Source of the DNA: Hymenobacter sp. UV11
GTDB lineage: Bacteria > Bacteroidota > Bacteroidia > Cytophagales > Hymenobacteraceae
NCBI RefSeq assembly: GCF_004684095.1
Contig: NZ_SRII01000011.1
Span: 1-64,000, forward strand
DNA length: 64,000 bases
Direction of reading: 5' to 3'
The translations under genes and the position numbers were made by a program. Positions 52,901 through 62,156 of this stretch are shown here, one piece after another (within the stretch, counting starts at the first letter, position 1; each line of letters opens with the position of its first letter). The notes below the pieces were generated by a model. That model did no database searches. It was not told the DNA's origin and saw only the letters and a list, made by a program, of their open reading frames with translations.

Positions 52901-55900
52901 TGGGTATGCTACCCTCCTTTTCGTTTCGGGAGGCCTTCAAGGATTCGGGCTACGAAGAGCTTGTGGCCCCTATTCGCATTGCCTGCCTGCGAGCCCACTT
53001 ACAGGCTCAGCCGCTTACTGGTCTGGACTTGTTGCCCCCGTTGAAACAGGGTGACTACCGGTACAAAAGCTATGGTTATCACGAAGACGATTTTTACCGG
53101 CGAGACCTCGACCATTTTATTGCGCTCTACACCCACTGGGCGCAGTGGCTCAGCGAAGCGGTGGTGTCCGACGCCGTGCAGCAGCTGATTCGGACGCGCC
53201 TGCTCGACCTACGTCCCCCTCGCAGAACCTCCACGGCGGGCTTTCGGGGCCGGCAGGCGCAGTGGCTGCGCAGCGCTAGTTCGTTGCTGGTCCGGATTTC
53301 GGGTACCGAGGTCCTGCTTACCGAACTGCTCGACCAGGCTGCGCGCCTGACCAGTCGGGCCCTGGCGCGAAGACTTTGGGAGTACACCTCTTGCGAAATA
53401 TTTCGTTTTTGGCCGGCTCCCGGGCTCGCGTTTCAGTGCCTGGAGCGGGTAGCTGCCGATGCCCGCGCCGACGAGCTGGCCGTGCATACCCGCTGGTCTA
53501 TCCTGCTGAGCTGTGCGGCCATCAGCTTTCCGCACGACGAAGCCTTCAGCCGGGGCCTTTATACCGACGCCATTAACGCGGCCTATCAGGGCGTAGGCGA
53601 CGATGTGGCTCATCGCCTGGCGGTGGGGGCGCAGGCTGCCAGCCAGCTTGGCCACACTATGCCGCCGGCGGAGGGCCATGCTATTGCCACGCAGCTGGCT
53701 GGCCTCGTGGAAGCCTATCAGCCCTATCTGTCAGAAGACGATGCGCAGCTGCCCACGCACGCGGTACTGGCCGCGGCTACCACCCTGAGTCCGGCGGCGG
53801 GCGTAGCCCTGGGCCTGCGCTGGGATGCGCTGGATGTCGTTCGGCTACCGGAGGGCATCAGGCCGGTCGTGCAGGCCGCCACGGGGGCGCACTGCTGGCA
53901 GCCGGCGCAGGCGCTCTGGCTCCTCAAGCTCCGGGGAGAATTTCTGGACATTTCCCCTGATGCACTGGAGGTATTAGCCAAGCTGCCTCATACCACTGCG
54001 GCGCAGCGGCAGCAACTTGTCGGGTCATTGAGTGCGCTAGCCGATTGGGTAGCGCGGGATACGCCCCTGGCTCGCCGGCCGGCCGCGCTGCGACGGGTTG
54101 CCGCGTGGGCAACCGACCGGCAACTCTCTCACCTGCCGGCCATTCGGGCCATTCAGCAAACCCTTGACTTTACCAACGCTCTGGCCCCTGCCGGGGGTAG
54201 CGCTACGGCTGAAGAGCCGAGCCACTACGAGTTAGAGCGCCAACAACGCCAGCAGCAATGGGCCACTGCTGCCCAGCGGGGTGATGTTGCTGCATTCGAT
54301 GACTGGTTGACTACCAACAATTCTTCTCAGGAAGCTATGGTACCGGCTTTGCTGCAACTAGGCTACGCCGTTCTGCCAGCTCGCCGGGTGGAAGTGCTTG
54401 ATTTATTGCTGCGGGTGCGCAGCCACCGGGAAAGCCAGGGTTACGCCGTATTGAATGCCCTTGCTGAACTGCTGGGCGCATGGCATACCCTTATTCCCGT
54501 GCGGGAATGGGCCGTGCGGGGCTTAGCTGATTTCTACGGCGCTAACCTGGCGCGCCTGGTAGGCGACAGCGGCCAGCCCGCTCACCTGGAGCAGTTTTGC
54601 CAGCTGCCCTTGGTAAATCAATCGCGGGCGGCCTTGCTGCTACCTGCTGTTTCCAAGCAACTAGACTCGCTCAGCTCGGCGGCCCTTTGCCAGGTTGCCA
54701 CAACTCTCCTTAAAAATAGCCCCGCAACGGAGCTACTATCCTTCGTTCAGTGGCTACTGGACCGAATGCAGGCGCAGTTGCAGGCCGAGAAAAAATCGCT
54801 GCCCTTCAGCGAGTTACTGGCCCACCCGGACGCCGTAGTCTCACCGCCGGCGTTGTTTGCGCAGCTTATCTGGGCGGTGAGTGGCGACCCCGACAAACGG
54901 GTGCGCTGGCAAGCCGCCCACGCGGCCCGGCAGCTGATGAGCTTGTCGGAAAATGACGATTTCAGTCAGCACTTTCTAGCCGAGCTGCTAAAACTCACGC
55001 GCACCACTACCAGCTGGCTGCCCACTTCGGAAGAGTTTTACTGGCAAGGTGCGCGGGTGTGGGCCTTAGTAATAGTTGACCGCTTGGCCGACGAGCAGCC
55101 TAGTGCACTGGTGCCCCATGTGGCGATACTGAGGCACCATCTCTGCGACGCCCAGTTTCCGCACGCGCAGATTCGGGAGCTGGCCCGGCGCATTCTGCTT
55201 AAGGCCCACGCCTATGCCCCCACGGCGCTTACCCCCAGCGATTTGGCGCGCGTGCAGGCGCGCAATCGTCCCGCCTCCTCGCTGGTAAAACGTGGCTCAC
55301 ACGTCCGGGCAGTCGAAGCTTTTCCGGAAGTGAAACGCTCCAACCAGTTCAAGTTCAACGAGCTTGACACGGTCGACCACTGGTTTGAGTCACTGGCCGA
55401 AACGTTTGGCCAAACCACGGATAAGATAACTGCGCTGGTTGAGCAGTGGATGCTGGAAAAATGGCATCGCACGGCGGCTGAGTGCGAAGCAGACCGGCTC
55501 CAGGACCAGGACCGTTACCAATCGGGACTATTGTCGCACTACAAAATGGACGACACCACCGTGGATAGTCTCGAAATGCACCTGACGCATCACGCGCTGA
55601 TGTGCGTGGCCGGTTCTTTGGTCGACAAGTACCCTATCCGGATGGATGACTACCCCGAGCCAACCTCTACCTGGGAAGCATGGCTGACGCGCTATTTGCC
55701 GCACAGCGGTTCGCCGGGCTGGCTGTCCGATTGGCGCGGGCCTGCGCCGCTACGTCCCGAATGCTGGGGAGTGCTGCCCAAGCCATGGCGGCGGAAGCCC
55801 CTACGACATTACTACGAAGTCCTGGGCTTCGGCGAGCCAAGCCGAATTGGGTGGCTGGTGCTGCACGGGCGGCATAGCTTCCAAGAAGACGAATATGAGG

Positions 55901-56547
55901 GCAGTGTCAGCGTGAGTAGCGTAGCCGTAGCCGCTGAAGCTGGCCGGTCGCTGCTGGGGGCCTTACAGGCAGCGTGGCGGTATGACTATGTATTTCCAAC
56001 GTTCGGGCTTTCCGACAGAGAGCCTGAAATGCTGGATGGTATACCTGCGCTGTTTACCCTAACGCCGCTGTTAGACGAGGAAATGGGAGGGGATGAACGG
56101 GGGCTCGAGCGCCACGACATGGCTGCTCGCAGCGTCTACACCTGCTATCCTACGTTGAGTGCCCACTTTGTCTCGCACGGCGGGCTTACGGCGGGCAAAG
56201 ATGGCCAGTACTATCTTGACCCGGATGGGCAGCGAGCCGTTGAATACGAGTTCTGGGACGATAGTCTGCACGGGGAGCGTAGCAACCGTAGTGCCGAAGC
56301 CCATAGTTTTGGGCACCGCATTTGGGTACGCCAGGACCTGTTGTTGCATTATCTGGCAGCTGCCGGCCAGGTCCTCTTAACTCACGCTACCTTAGCACGT
56401 AACGTATCGCCCCGTGAGTATTCCCAAAAACAGCGTATCAGTGACCCCGGAACCCGACGCCTCGCCCTGCTCCACCCCAACGGCCACTTTGAAACAGTGG
56501 CAGGACCATGTACGCCTCAGCCAGCTGATAATCCGGGAGCTGGGTAA
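49999..56547 (+). CDS. 2182-aa predicted PD-(D/E)xK nuclease - STAND NTPase (Avs-like defence protein)
   Basis: The N-terminal 150 residues fit a Cap4/DUF4297-like restriction-endonuclease fold: 'HDFHVLWATRRIIELL' (20-35), then acidic E47, D68 and 'AQLKYS' (Q88, K90), the E...D...QxK pattern. A STAND-type NTPase follows with Walker A 'GEAGVGKT' near residues 328-335 and Walker B-like 'GLLVLVADAADN' near 430. The remaining 1500 or so residues are an Ala/Leu-rich helical-repeat region, as in sensor arms of Avs proteins, ending with a mixed region rich in Trp. Such proteins detect a phage protein, oligomerise and degrade DNA. The last 134 bp overlap the next gene. A novel Avs-like branch cannot be excluded. 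There is no signal peptide, and the start is the first ATG before the nuclease. Confidence 0.75.
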   Translation: MPPPSPSRALSSVHYSNAGHDFHVLWATRRIIELLNPASTLRAVRMEGVAAEDTAGLPADKEHFLAADLTEYYGGEHFATATRTVIAQLKYSTQHPDEAWTAARLRESKGKNNSVFERLLAAYQDLLAAGNSRADVQQKATVRLISNQPLHAKLLSLWLATQAALQVVGSSPVTYAKLLRQLPTEHHAELDKLYDLLGVASKQGAKSKEFTDFWRVLDLSGCGAESRMGQQLALMQELVPSVPHGGRDVTLQLTDLVRRQALPPDDAGASPRLLTRTSVLAALGVVDESELFPEPSKINVPTQPVPTAEAAKLAQALLTTDQRFLAHGEAGVGKTTTIQQLPSHLPAKSVVLVYDCYGGSYGEGEYTNQSSGRHTLRRAFWQLSNELALATGLPFLVVPPADKYTLRDHFQRRLTAAAKVVEAAGGLLVLVADAADNSAFKARKDLESDCFIPFLWELVLPVNCRLLMTARTHRLASLQAPAGTRELALTGFDLAASTLRLRQVFPAATATQAATFHRRTNGNPRVQYYCLDPSPHVPGSEAALAHTLARPATSAATIIDDILNAALVEVAEPEQATEQLATLAALNTPIPLDIFAAACRISSAQATTFCHSLTPGLLLQNGFISFQDEDFETQLRERSRADGPLLATHQRLGDYFRPLATTSAYAAQAVAEQYAAAERRGELIDLALESPPLTFITDSAERVRIERKRLELALQAAAELGADLAGAKLLVLAAERLQANHALKALVTADIALAAHFGNVGTVTDYFRDGTDDAWLGTVHYQLAAYYATDPGQRARAKHHLGSGHSWVDRYFSVSDYERHNWKLEASDIACEAEAYYWLRGPEAASQMLQRWSPAEFAAEALYLLLQRLAKRVAGPALETQLRSLQLPLMAQALAQAALWETGYVVSEAWSSTVAARLLPLLQKQKIKSALTHWSMGWEASGWLLWPLHLAELFTRRQLAKETTLLLLGMLPSFSFREAFKDSGYEELVAPIRIACLRAHLQAQPLTGLDLLPPLKQGDYRYKSYGYHEDDFYRRDLDHFIALYTHWAQWLSEAVVSDAVQQLIRTRLLDLRPPRRTSTAGFRGRQAQWLRSASSLLVRISGTEVLLTELLDQAARLTSRALARRLWEYTSCEIFRFWPAPGLAFQCLERVAADARADELAVHTRWSILLSCAAISFPHDEAFSRGLYTDAINAAYQGVGDDVAHRLAVGAQAASQLGHTMPPAEGHAIATQLAGLVEAYQPYLSEDDAQLPTHAVLAAATTLSPAAGVALGLRWDALDVVRLPEGIRPVVQAATGAHCWQPAQALWLLKLRGEFLDISPDALEVLAKLPHTTAAQRQQLVGSLSALADWVARDTPLARRPAALRRVAAWATDRQLSHLPAIRAIQQTLDFTNALAPAGGSATAEEPSHYELERQQRQQQWATAAQRGDVAAFDDWLTTNNSSQEAMVPALLQLGYAVLPARRVEVLDLLLRVRSHRESQGYAVLNALAELLGAWHTLIPVREWAVRGLADFYGANLARLVGDSGQPAHLEQFCQLPLVNQSRAALLLPAVSKQLDSLSSAALCQVATTLLKNSPATELLSFVQWLLDRMQAQLQAEKKSLPFSELLAHPDAVVSPPALFAQLIWAVSGDPDKRVRWQAAHAARQLMSLSENDDFSQHFLAELLKLTRTTTSWLPTSEEFYWQGARVWALVIVDRLADEQPSALVPHVAILRHHLCDAQFPHAQIRELARRILLKAHAYAPTALTPSDLARVQARNRPASSLVKRGSHVRAVEAFPEVKRSNQFKFNELDTVDHWFESLAETFGQTTDKITALVEQWMLEKWHRTAAECEADRLQDQDRYQSGLLSHYKMDDTTVDSLEMHLTHHALMCVAGSLVDKYPIRMDDYPEPTSTWEAWLTRYLPHSGSPGWLSDWRGPAPLRPECWGVLPKPWRRKPLRHYYEVLGFGEPSRIGWLVLHGRHSFQEDEYEGSVSVSSVAVAAEAGRSLLGALQAAWRYDYVFPTFGLSDREPEMLDGIPALFTLTPLLDEEMGGDERGLERHDMAARSVYTCYPTLSAHFVSHGGLTAGKDGQYYLDPDGQRAVEYEFWDDSLHGERSNRSAEAHSFGHRIWVRQDLLLHYLAAAGQVLLTHATLARNVSPREYSQKQRISDPGTRRLALLHPNGHFETVAGPCTPQPADNPGAG

Positions 56548-57079
56548 CGAGGATAGAAACGGCGTGCTGGGGCGATGGATGGCTCAGCGCGTAGCCGAGC
56601 TGCTGCGCCGGGCCGAAGCTTCCGTAGACCCGGCAGTGAAAGAAGCTGCCGAGCGCGAGTGCCAGGACTTAATCATTCGGCTATGGGAATCCCGAGAGAG
56701 CCGGCCAGAAGAAAACCAACTTATTGGCTGGATAACTAATCTGCTTCAGTTACAACGTAAGGAACTGCGCTACTTCTGCCTGGCGATACGCGACCAAATT
56801 CCAGCCCCACTGCGGGAAGAGATGCGTCAACTGCTCGCCGAACACCAGAGTGACTTATCGGAGGAGGAAGCTAACATCCTCTATTTCGTGACCAATGCCT
56901 CGCAATTGCCTTTCTTCAACCAGGAAGCAGCGGTGGAGATTGACGGGAGTGAAATACAAGAAGAAACTACGTCCGCGTCCACGGCGGAACCGGTTGACCG
57001 CCTGGCTGAATTTTTGGCCTTCATTACGAAAGAACGGCAGCAGTTTTTCGCCCGAGTTTCATCTTCACCTCCTACCTAA
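56414..57079 (+). CDS. 221-aa partner of the nuclease-STAND protein, uncharacterised
   Basis: The frame overlaps the end of the 2182-aa gene by 134 bp and begins with GTG at 56414. The next in-frame ATG (56579) would cut 55 residues. The protein is helical and charged, with blocks 'HVRLSQLIIRELGNEDRNGVLGRWMAQRVAELLRRAE' and 'ECQDLIIRLWESRESRPEENQLIGWITNLLQLQ'. The C-terminus is acidic with a helix ending 'RLAEFLAFITKERQQFFARV'. There is no known domain, signal or membrane segment. The deep overlap implies translational coupling and a joint function with the large protein. Confidence 0.7.
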   Translation: MSIPKNSVSVTPEPDASPCSTPTATLKQWQDHVRLSQLIIRELGNEDRNGVLGRWMAQRVAELLRRAEASVDPAVKEAAERECQDLIIRLWESRESRPEENQLIGWITNLLQLQRKELRYFCLAIRDQIPAPLREEMRQLLAEHQSDLSEEEANILYFVTNASQLPFFNQEAAVEIDGSEIQEETTSASTAEPVDRLAEFLAFITKERQQFFARVSSSPPT

Positions 57080-57149
57080 GTCCCGGCCCGTATCCCTGCT
57101 GACCGGCGCCCCTCAGTGCTGCCGCGCTCCCCAAACCTTTTGACGACGA

Positions 57150-60100
57150 TTAACCAGTAGCCTGCCGAAGAACTCGAAAGAGCTGGGCGGGAGCCAGCGG
57201 CTCCCATTTACGCCGGCTATAGGTTTCGCGGGCCTCCTCCAGATGGTAGGTCAGCCAACTGGGGTATTCGTATTCGTGTGCCAGCGCCGCCAGGGCCTCA
57301 TAGGCCTCGGCCGTGGCGCGGCCGGCCAGCAGCTTGCTGAGCATATTACGAAAAATACGCAGCCGGTCAGCCCCCACCGGCCGACGCCCGTTTGGGGTCT
57401 TCGTTTCACTTACTCCGACCTCACTTATTACCCATCGAAGCAGGGAGACTACGTGCTCATCGGAAAGGTCGGGGGGCAGGGGCGTAATCCAACTTAGCCG
57501 ACCGGACTGCCGCTCCATCAGGCTAACCGCTAACTCGGGGCTGAAGCTTAGCAGGTGTTGCCAGATAGCCCACCAGGCCACGGTCGGTAGCTGCTTGACT
57601 ACCACTGCGTTAAACAGCGACCCGTGGAACGCCGCAAACGTCAACACATGCCAGACCGGGGCCGCTGGCGACTGCGCAAACAGAAAATCGCGGAATAGCT
57701 CGGCGGACCTGAAACGTAGTGCCAAAAGCTTGCCCAGCGTTTCCTGGGCAAACAAACTGGGCCACTTGCCCGCCATCACGCCCTGCAACGCCCATCTCCA
57801 TAGTGCCTTATCGGGCACTTCAGTCAGTAGCTCGCCCAATCGGGCGAGCCCATAGGCACTGGCTTGTAGCTGCTGCCAGTAGTCGGACTGGGCAGCCAGG
57901 TGCCGGAGCACAATCCGCCGGTGATACCGCAAGGCAACCCCAAACAACTCGGTACGACGAGCCGCACTTACATGGCCGAACAGCAGGGTCCGCAGCCACG
58001 GTTGCCACTGCGCCACCGTGAAGCGGGCAATCCGCCCGGGCTGCACATCCTGGCAGAACAACAACGCCGTGAGGGGAATAGAGTCCTCCTCATAAAAGGT
58101 ATTTATCGCCTGCCCAAATTCTATTTGCGGGGGCGCGGCCTCCACGGTCCGCCAGGCCAGCTCGCCTAGCCGCTGGCGCAACCGGGCCGACGACCGCAGC
58201 CAGGAAATTCCCTTCCCTATTTCCGTTGTAATCCGCTCGCAATGGCCGCTGCTGCTGCGAATGAGCAGTTGCCGGGCTATCAACCAGCTAGCCAGCGGAT
58301 TCGGGCGGGCGGGGTGCGAGAGGCGGATGAGCAAGCGATGGGTGCGACTATTCATCCGCCGCCGCAACTTGGCCTGCAGGCGCTGTTGCTGCTGCATTTC
58401 CCGCGTTTCGTGGTAGCTGGTGCCAGCGTAGCTGTCTACCTCACAAAGCCAAGCAAAGGCCGTATCCAGGTGCCACCGTTGGCCCAACTCGTAGAGGATG
58501 GAGAACGTCAGTTGAAACCGGTCTTTCCGGCAATGACTGCCGTCCTCAAATAGCAATAGAGCCGTCCGGAAGAGACTCGCTACAGTAGCTACGTGCGTAG
58601 TTGTGCGTAGTAATGCGAGGACCAGTTCGAAGTCGGCAACATCTACCAGCGCCTGCCGTGGGATGCCTTGCTGGCCATAGCGCTTCGGCTCAACTTGATA
58701 GGGCTGAGTCAGCGCTGTTGGACGAGGTAGCTGCCGGCGCTGCACCCAGCAGTTTAGCACGCGGTTCCGCAGGGCCGGGTCGTGAGGGATGTTGGGCACC
58801 TCCCCCCGCATCAGCAAGCGGCGCAGGGCGAATGCCAGCCACGGCAACACCGCTTCGTTATCGGTATGTTGCCAGGCCCGGCTGATGACAATGTTCCGCA
58901 CGAATTCGGCCATCTGTAAGTCGGTGCCATAGTCCTGCCGGGGCCGGCGAACCAGCCACCGCAACAGCGCCGGCAGATGCCTTACCGCAAGGCCATCCTG
59001 CAAGCCGCCGGTGTAAATCGGGTCAAGAAAGGAGTTGTAAGCACCAGCCAGGGAAGTTTTACGCTGCGGGGTGAGCAGAGGCAGCAGTTCGTCGGCCGCT
59101 AAGGCCCCTGGCCACAGGATATGGAGCAGCGTCCCCCGAAACTCGTCGTCGGAGTCATCGGCCGGGATGGCCGTGCGTAACGGCCGCAACTGCTGATAGT
59201 CGGCGGCGTTTCCCACAAATTGCAGCGTTTGCAGCGCCTCCACTCGAATGGCAGTAGCCAGGGTGACATCCAGCGCCTGCTGCACCAGCAGGGGCGCCAA
59301 CGCGTGGACCGCGCAGCTTACGGCCACCTTATGCGCCAACGCCCGGGCTTCGGGCGGCGCGCTGAAGTCCGCCAGAACCGGGGCCAACTGGCTGGCTAGG
59401 TGGGGGTGCGCCAGCCGGGTCATATACGGTTCTGCCCGTTGCAGATACAGGTGGCGCTCCGTGGCGATAGCCAGCAGCTGGGCTACCAGGCTAGCCCGTT
59501 GGGTATCCGTCGCGGCCAGCACATCGGCGCGCATCGCGGTGAGCGGGTCCAATTGCACCAGGATAGCCGCAAATTCCGGGGACAACGCGGCCAGCCACAC
59601 GGCCGCGTCGCGTAGTGCCGGTACCACGCCCGCTTCCGGAACGGCTGATTGGAAGAGCTTACGCAGCTGGGCGGGCGCGACTTCGGTTTTGTGCAGTGCC
59701 CAGGCAGCCAGAAAATCAGCAAAAACCGGGTGAGCCCACCGCACTTCCGTGACTAACCCGTCTTTAGTCGATGGCACGAACAGCCCCGTATCCTGCACTA
59801 CCTCTATCACTAACTCCTTGCTTAGCAACAAGTGGGGCTTATCCGGAAACAAGGTTAGAATGCCGGTCACGTCGCGCAGGGGCAGCCGCATTTCATCCTC
59901 ATTCAGTTCATCAGCGCTGATTACCCGGCGGCGGCTGCATACCATGACGACGGCTAGCTGGGCAGCCACCCGCAGGCGCTGGTCGACATCGGGTAGCCGA
60001 AAGTGGCTCTGCTGCGGGTTCCAGCCTTCTTCACACAGCAGTCGGCAGCCACTTTCCAGCAGGTTGATGCCTTTGCCGATAGCCGGCCCGAAGCGGCCAA

Positions 60101-60791
60101 ACTCCCAAAGCTTGAACAGCAGGGCCAGCGTGACGGGCCGGGTGGCCAGGGGCACCGCCTCGGCCCGCTCCACCGCTGCAATCAGGGCGGCCGCGTCAAT
60201 TTCTTTAACCTCGGCGGCCTGGGCCACCTGATACTTCGTGAGCGGGGCCAGTTGCAGCACCACCACCTGCTCCGGCTGCTCCGGCGACTGGCCAAAATAG
60301 GCTTCGAGGTGGTTCGTAAGAGAAACCGGCCAGGTAGCGGTGCGGCTCAAAATTCGTAGGTGCAGCCTCGCGCTGGGCCATTGCTCCAGTAAGCGGCCTA
60401 TTGCTCGCGCCAGCTTAACCTCATGCAGCAAGGCCTCGTCGAAGCTATCGAGCCAGAGCCAAAGCTCCTCTTCGCGCCGCCCCAGCCAGCGCCGAATGCG
60501 TGGGTGGCCTATCAGCTTAGCCTCTATTTGCTGCCAGCTGCCATACTCACCCAGGTTTAAGGATACACTCATGCGGGGCGGCCCACTCAACTGCTGGTGA
60601 GTCCACTCGGCTGATTTTCCCATTCCCGGCTCGCCCAGCAAAATCAGGCACGGGGTCTGCTGCCACCGCTCCAGCGGCTCCGCCCCGGCAATACTGGTAA
60701 AGTAGTCGGGGTGGGTCAGGGCTTCGTCCACGGCTGGCCCCATGCCCGGCACCCATAAACGCTTCCAGGGATATTTTTGGTTATCAACCAT
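57150..60791 (-). CDS. 1213-aa NACHT-like STAND NTPase
   Basis: The protein starts MVDNQKYPWKRLWVPGMGPA and carries a NACHT-type ATPase: Walker A 'LLGEPGMGKS' at 51-60, Walker B 'LWLWLDSFDEALL' near 108-120, a sensor-like 'LRILSRTATWP' and 'LQLAPLTKYQVAQAA'. The winged-helix segment 'VRWAHPVFADFLAAWAL' comes near residue 350. About 800 residues of helical repeats follow and could be a sensor or a second effector. No N-terminal effector (nuclease, TIR, protease) precedes the ATPase, so the effector would be encoded separately or reside in the C-terminus. It converges on the nuclease-STAND unit and is divergent from an AlbA_2 gene 182 bp away, its possible partner. Confidence 0.82.
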   Translation of the reverse strand: MVDNQKYPWKRLWVPGMGPAVDEALTHPDYFTSIAGAEPLERWQQTPCLILLGEPGMGKSAEWTHQQLSGPPRMSVSLNLGEYGSWQQIEAKLIGHPRIRRWLGRREEELWLWLDSFDEALLHEVKLARAIGRLLEQWPSARLHLRILSRTATWPVSLTNHLEAYFGQSPEQPEQVVVLQLAPLTKYQVAQAAEVKEIDAAALIAAVERAEAVPLATRPVTLALLFKLWEFGRFGPAIGKGINLLESGCRLLCEEGWNPQQSHFRLPDVDQRLRVAAQLAVVMVCSRRRVISADELNEDEMRLPLRDVTGILTLFPDKPHLLLSKELVIEVVQDTGLFVPSTKDGLVTEVRWAHPVFADFLAAWALHKTEVAPAQLRKLFQSAVPEAGVVPALRDAAVWLAALSPEFAAILVQLDPLTAMRADVLAATDTQRASLVAQLLAIATERHLYLQRAEPYMTRLAHPHLASQLAPVLADFSAPPEARALAHKVAVSCAVHALAPLLVQQALDVTLATAIRVEALQTLQFVGNAADYQQLRPLRTAIPADDSDDEFRGTLLHILWPGALAADELLPLLTPQRKTSLAGAYNSFLDPIYTGGLQDGLAVRHLPALLRWLVRRPRQDYGTDLQMAEFVRNIVISRAWQHTDNEAVLPWLAFALRRLLMRGEVPNIPHDPALRNRVLNCWVQRRQLPRPTALTQPYQVEPKRYGQQGIPRQALVDVADFELVLALLRTTTHVATVASLFRTALLLFEDGSHCRKDRFQLTFSILYELGQRWHLDTAFAWLCEVDSYAGTSYHETREMQQQQRLQAKLRRRMNSRTHRLLIRLSHPARPNPLASWLIARQLLIRSSSGHCERITTEIGKGISWLRSSARLRQRLGELAWRTVEAAPPQIEFGQAINTFYEEDSIPLTALLFCQDVQPGRIARFTVAQWQPWLRTLLFGHVSAARRTELFGVALRYHRRIVLRHLAAQSDYWQQLQASAYGLARLGELLTEVPDKALWRWALQGVMAGKWPSLFAQETLGKLLALRFRSAELFRDFLFAQSPAAPVWHVLTFAAFHGSLFNAVVVKQLPTVAWWAIWQHLLSFSPELAVSLMERQSGRLSWITPLPPDLSDEHVVSLLRWVISEVGVSETKTPNGRRPVGADRLRIFRNMLSKLLAGRATAEAYEALAALAHEYEYPSWLTYHLEEARETYSRRKWEPLAPAQLFRVLRQATG

Positions 60792-60915
60792 ATGTGATTA
60801 ACAGTGGCCGGAACTACTTTCCAGAAAGATAAAGAAGAGGCGCAATAACGCCGTTTCCGGCTACCTGAGTAGCTGAATCGCTTGGCTCAGCTGCGCTAAC
60901 GCCCGCAGCAAGGGC

Positions 60916-60944
60916 TTGTTCCGCTGACCATCCGTTTATCTTTG
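60916..60944 (+). promoter_or_regulatory. putative promoter of the AlbA_2 gene
   Basis: TTG at 60916-60918 and TATCTTTG at 60937-60944 are separated by 18 bp, fitting the Bacteroidota -33/-7 arrangement, with the ATG 30 bp downstream. It is the clearest promoter in the right half of the window. Confidence 0.6.
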
Positions 60945-60973
60945 GCAGGCGCACCTATACCTACTTTTCACGC

Positions 60974-62101
60974 ATGAGTCCAGCCAGTTTGGAGCCCATT
61001 ATCCGAGAATTAATAGCCTCTAAACGCGAGGGAGACTATTGGGATTTTAAAGCTAAGCCGCACGAAAACAAGGGTAGCTTGCTGCATGACGTGCTATGCC
61101 TGGCCAACTCGCTGCACAAGGGCGACCGGTACCTGATTCTCGGCGTTGAAGACCCTATGAAGGGCGCTGCCATAGTGGGACTCGGCCCGACAGAAGCCGG
61201 GCGAAAAACCCAATCGAATTTCATTGATTTTTTGAGGGACCAGAAATTTGCCGGGGGCAACCGACCGACAATCAAGCTAATTACCCTAATACTCGATGGC
61301 CTGGAAGTAGACGTGTTGGTGATAGCTGACGTGCCAGCCAAGCCTTACTGGCTGACGGAGAATTATACCGACGGGAAACGGCTGGGCCAGCAAGTATACA
61401 CCCGGGTCGGCGACACGAACACCCCAGTTGATAAGTCGGCTGACGTCGCCTTAGTCGAAAAAATGTGGCGGCAGCGGTTTGGCCTGGACTTGTCGCCCAC
61501 GGAGCGAATGAGGCAGTTGTTGCGCGAGCCCGCGGGTTGGGATGTTGGCTTTGATACCAAACGCAACGCCTACCATCGGTCGTTTCCGGACTACCAAATT
61601 AAGCGTTCGGCTACCGAACCTTTCTGGGAGCCCTACAGCCATTCCTTTTTTAACAAAAACTCCTTTCTCGGCATGGCTGAGTTCATTTACAACTCCACCA
61701 TTCTCTTTGAGTTAGAGTATGTCTATTTGGACGAGAGGCGGCTGTTGTTGCCTGCTCCTGAGACCGAGCAAATAGCTCTGCTGGGTCACGAAATGCATTA
61801 CTATTATTATGATTTAAGTGAACCAGCCGGCGATTTTTTCACCTTTCTCACCTCCAAAAATCCTACTCTAGAGTCCCGAGGCTCGACAGCCCCTTTTCTA
61901 GTCTTTCGCGATAAAGCTAACCATCAGGCGTTCAGAGATTACCTATCTGCTAATCAGATAAAACTGGCTGACATTGTTCCAAGTAAGAGCGCGCAGTTAG
62001 CCGTGCAAGCGCTACAGCGAGATGGTCACTCGCCCTCCATTGACTTGCTCGAAATTGACCGCATTGGGCAGTTGTATTCCGTCTGGCGCGGCACGACATA
62101 G
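60974..62101 (+). CDS. AlbA_2 (Schlafen-like) domain protein
   Basis: The 375-aa protein has an AlbA_2/Schlafen-AAA_4 domain in the first 190 residues: 'REGDYWDFKAKPHENKGSLLHDVLCLANSLHKGDRYLILGVED', 'IKLITLILDGLEVDVLVIADVP', 'KPYWLTEN...QQVYTRVGDTNTPV'. The acidic and Lys residues (D..DFKxK and E..) resemble those proposed for nuclease activity in this fold. The C-terminal half is unrecognised, with aromatic and Glu-rich strands. AlbA_2 proteins are common accessory or regulatory genes in defence islands. It is divergent from the NACHT-like gene, whose missing effector it might supply, though this is a guess. Confidence 0.85.
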   Translation: MSPASLEPIIRELIASKREGDYWDFKAKPHENKGSLLHDVLCLANSLHKGDRYLILGVEDPMKGAAIVGLGPTEAGRKTQSNFIDFLRDQKFAGGNRPTIKLITLILDGLEVDVLVIADVPAKPYWLTENYTDGKRLGQQVYTRVGDTNTPVDKSADVALVEKMWRQRFGLDLSPTERMRQLLREPAGWDVGFDTKRNAYHRSFPDYQIKRSATEPFWEPYSHSFFNKNSFLGMAEFIYNSTILFELEYVYLDERRLLLPAPETEQIALLGHEMHYYYYDLSEPAGDFFTFLTSKNPTLESRGSTAPFLVFRDKANHQAFRDYLSANQIKLADIVPSKSAQLAVQALQRDGHSPSIDLLEIDRIGQLYSVWRGTT

Positions 62102-62156
62102 ACCCTAATTGAAAGTTTAGTCCAGAAGTCGCATTTGCCAGCTTCTGCGCAGTGCT

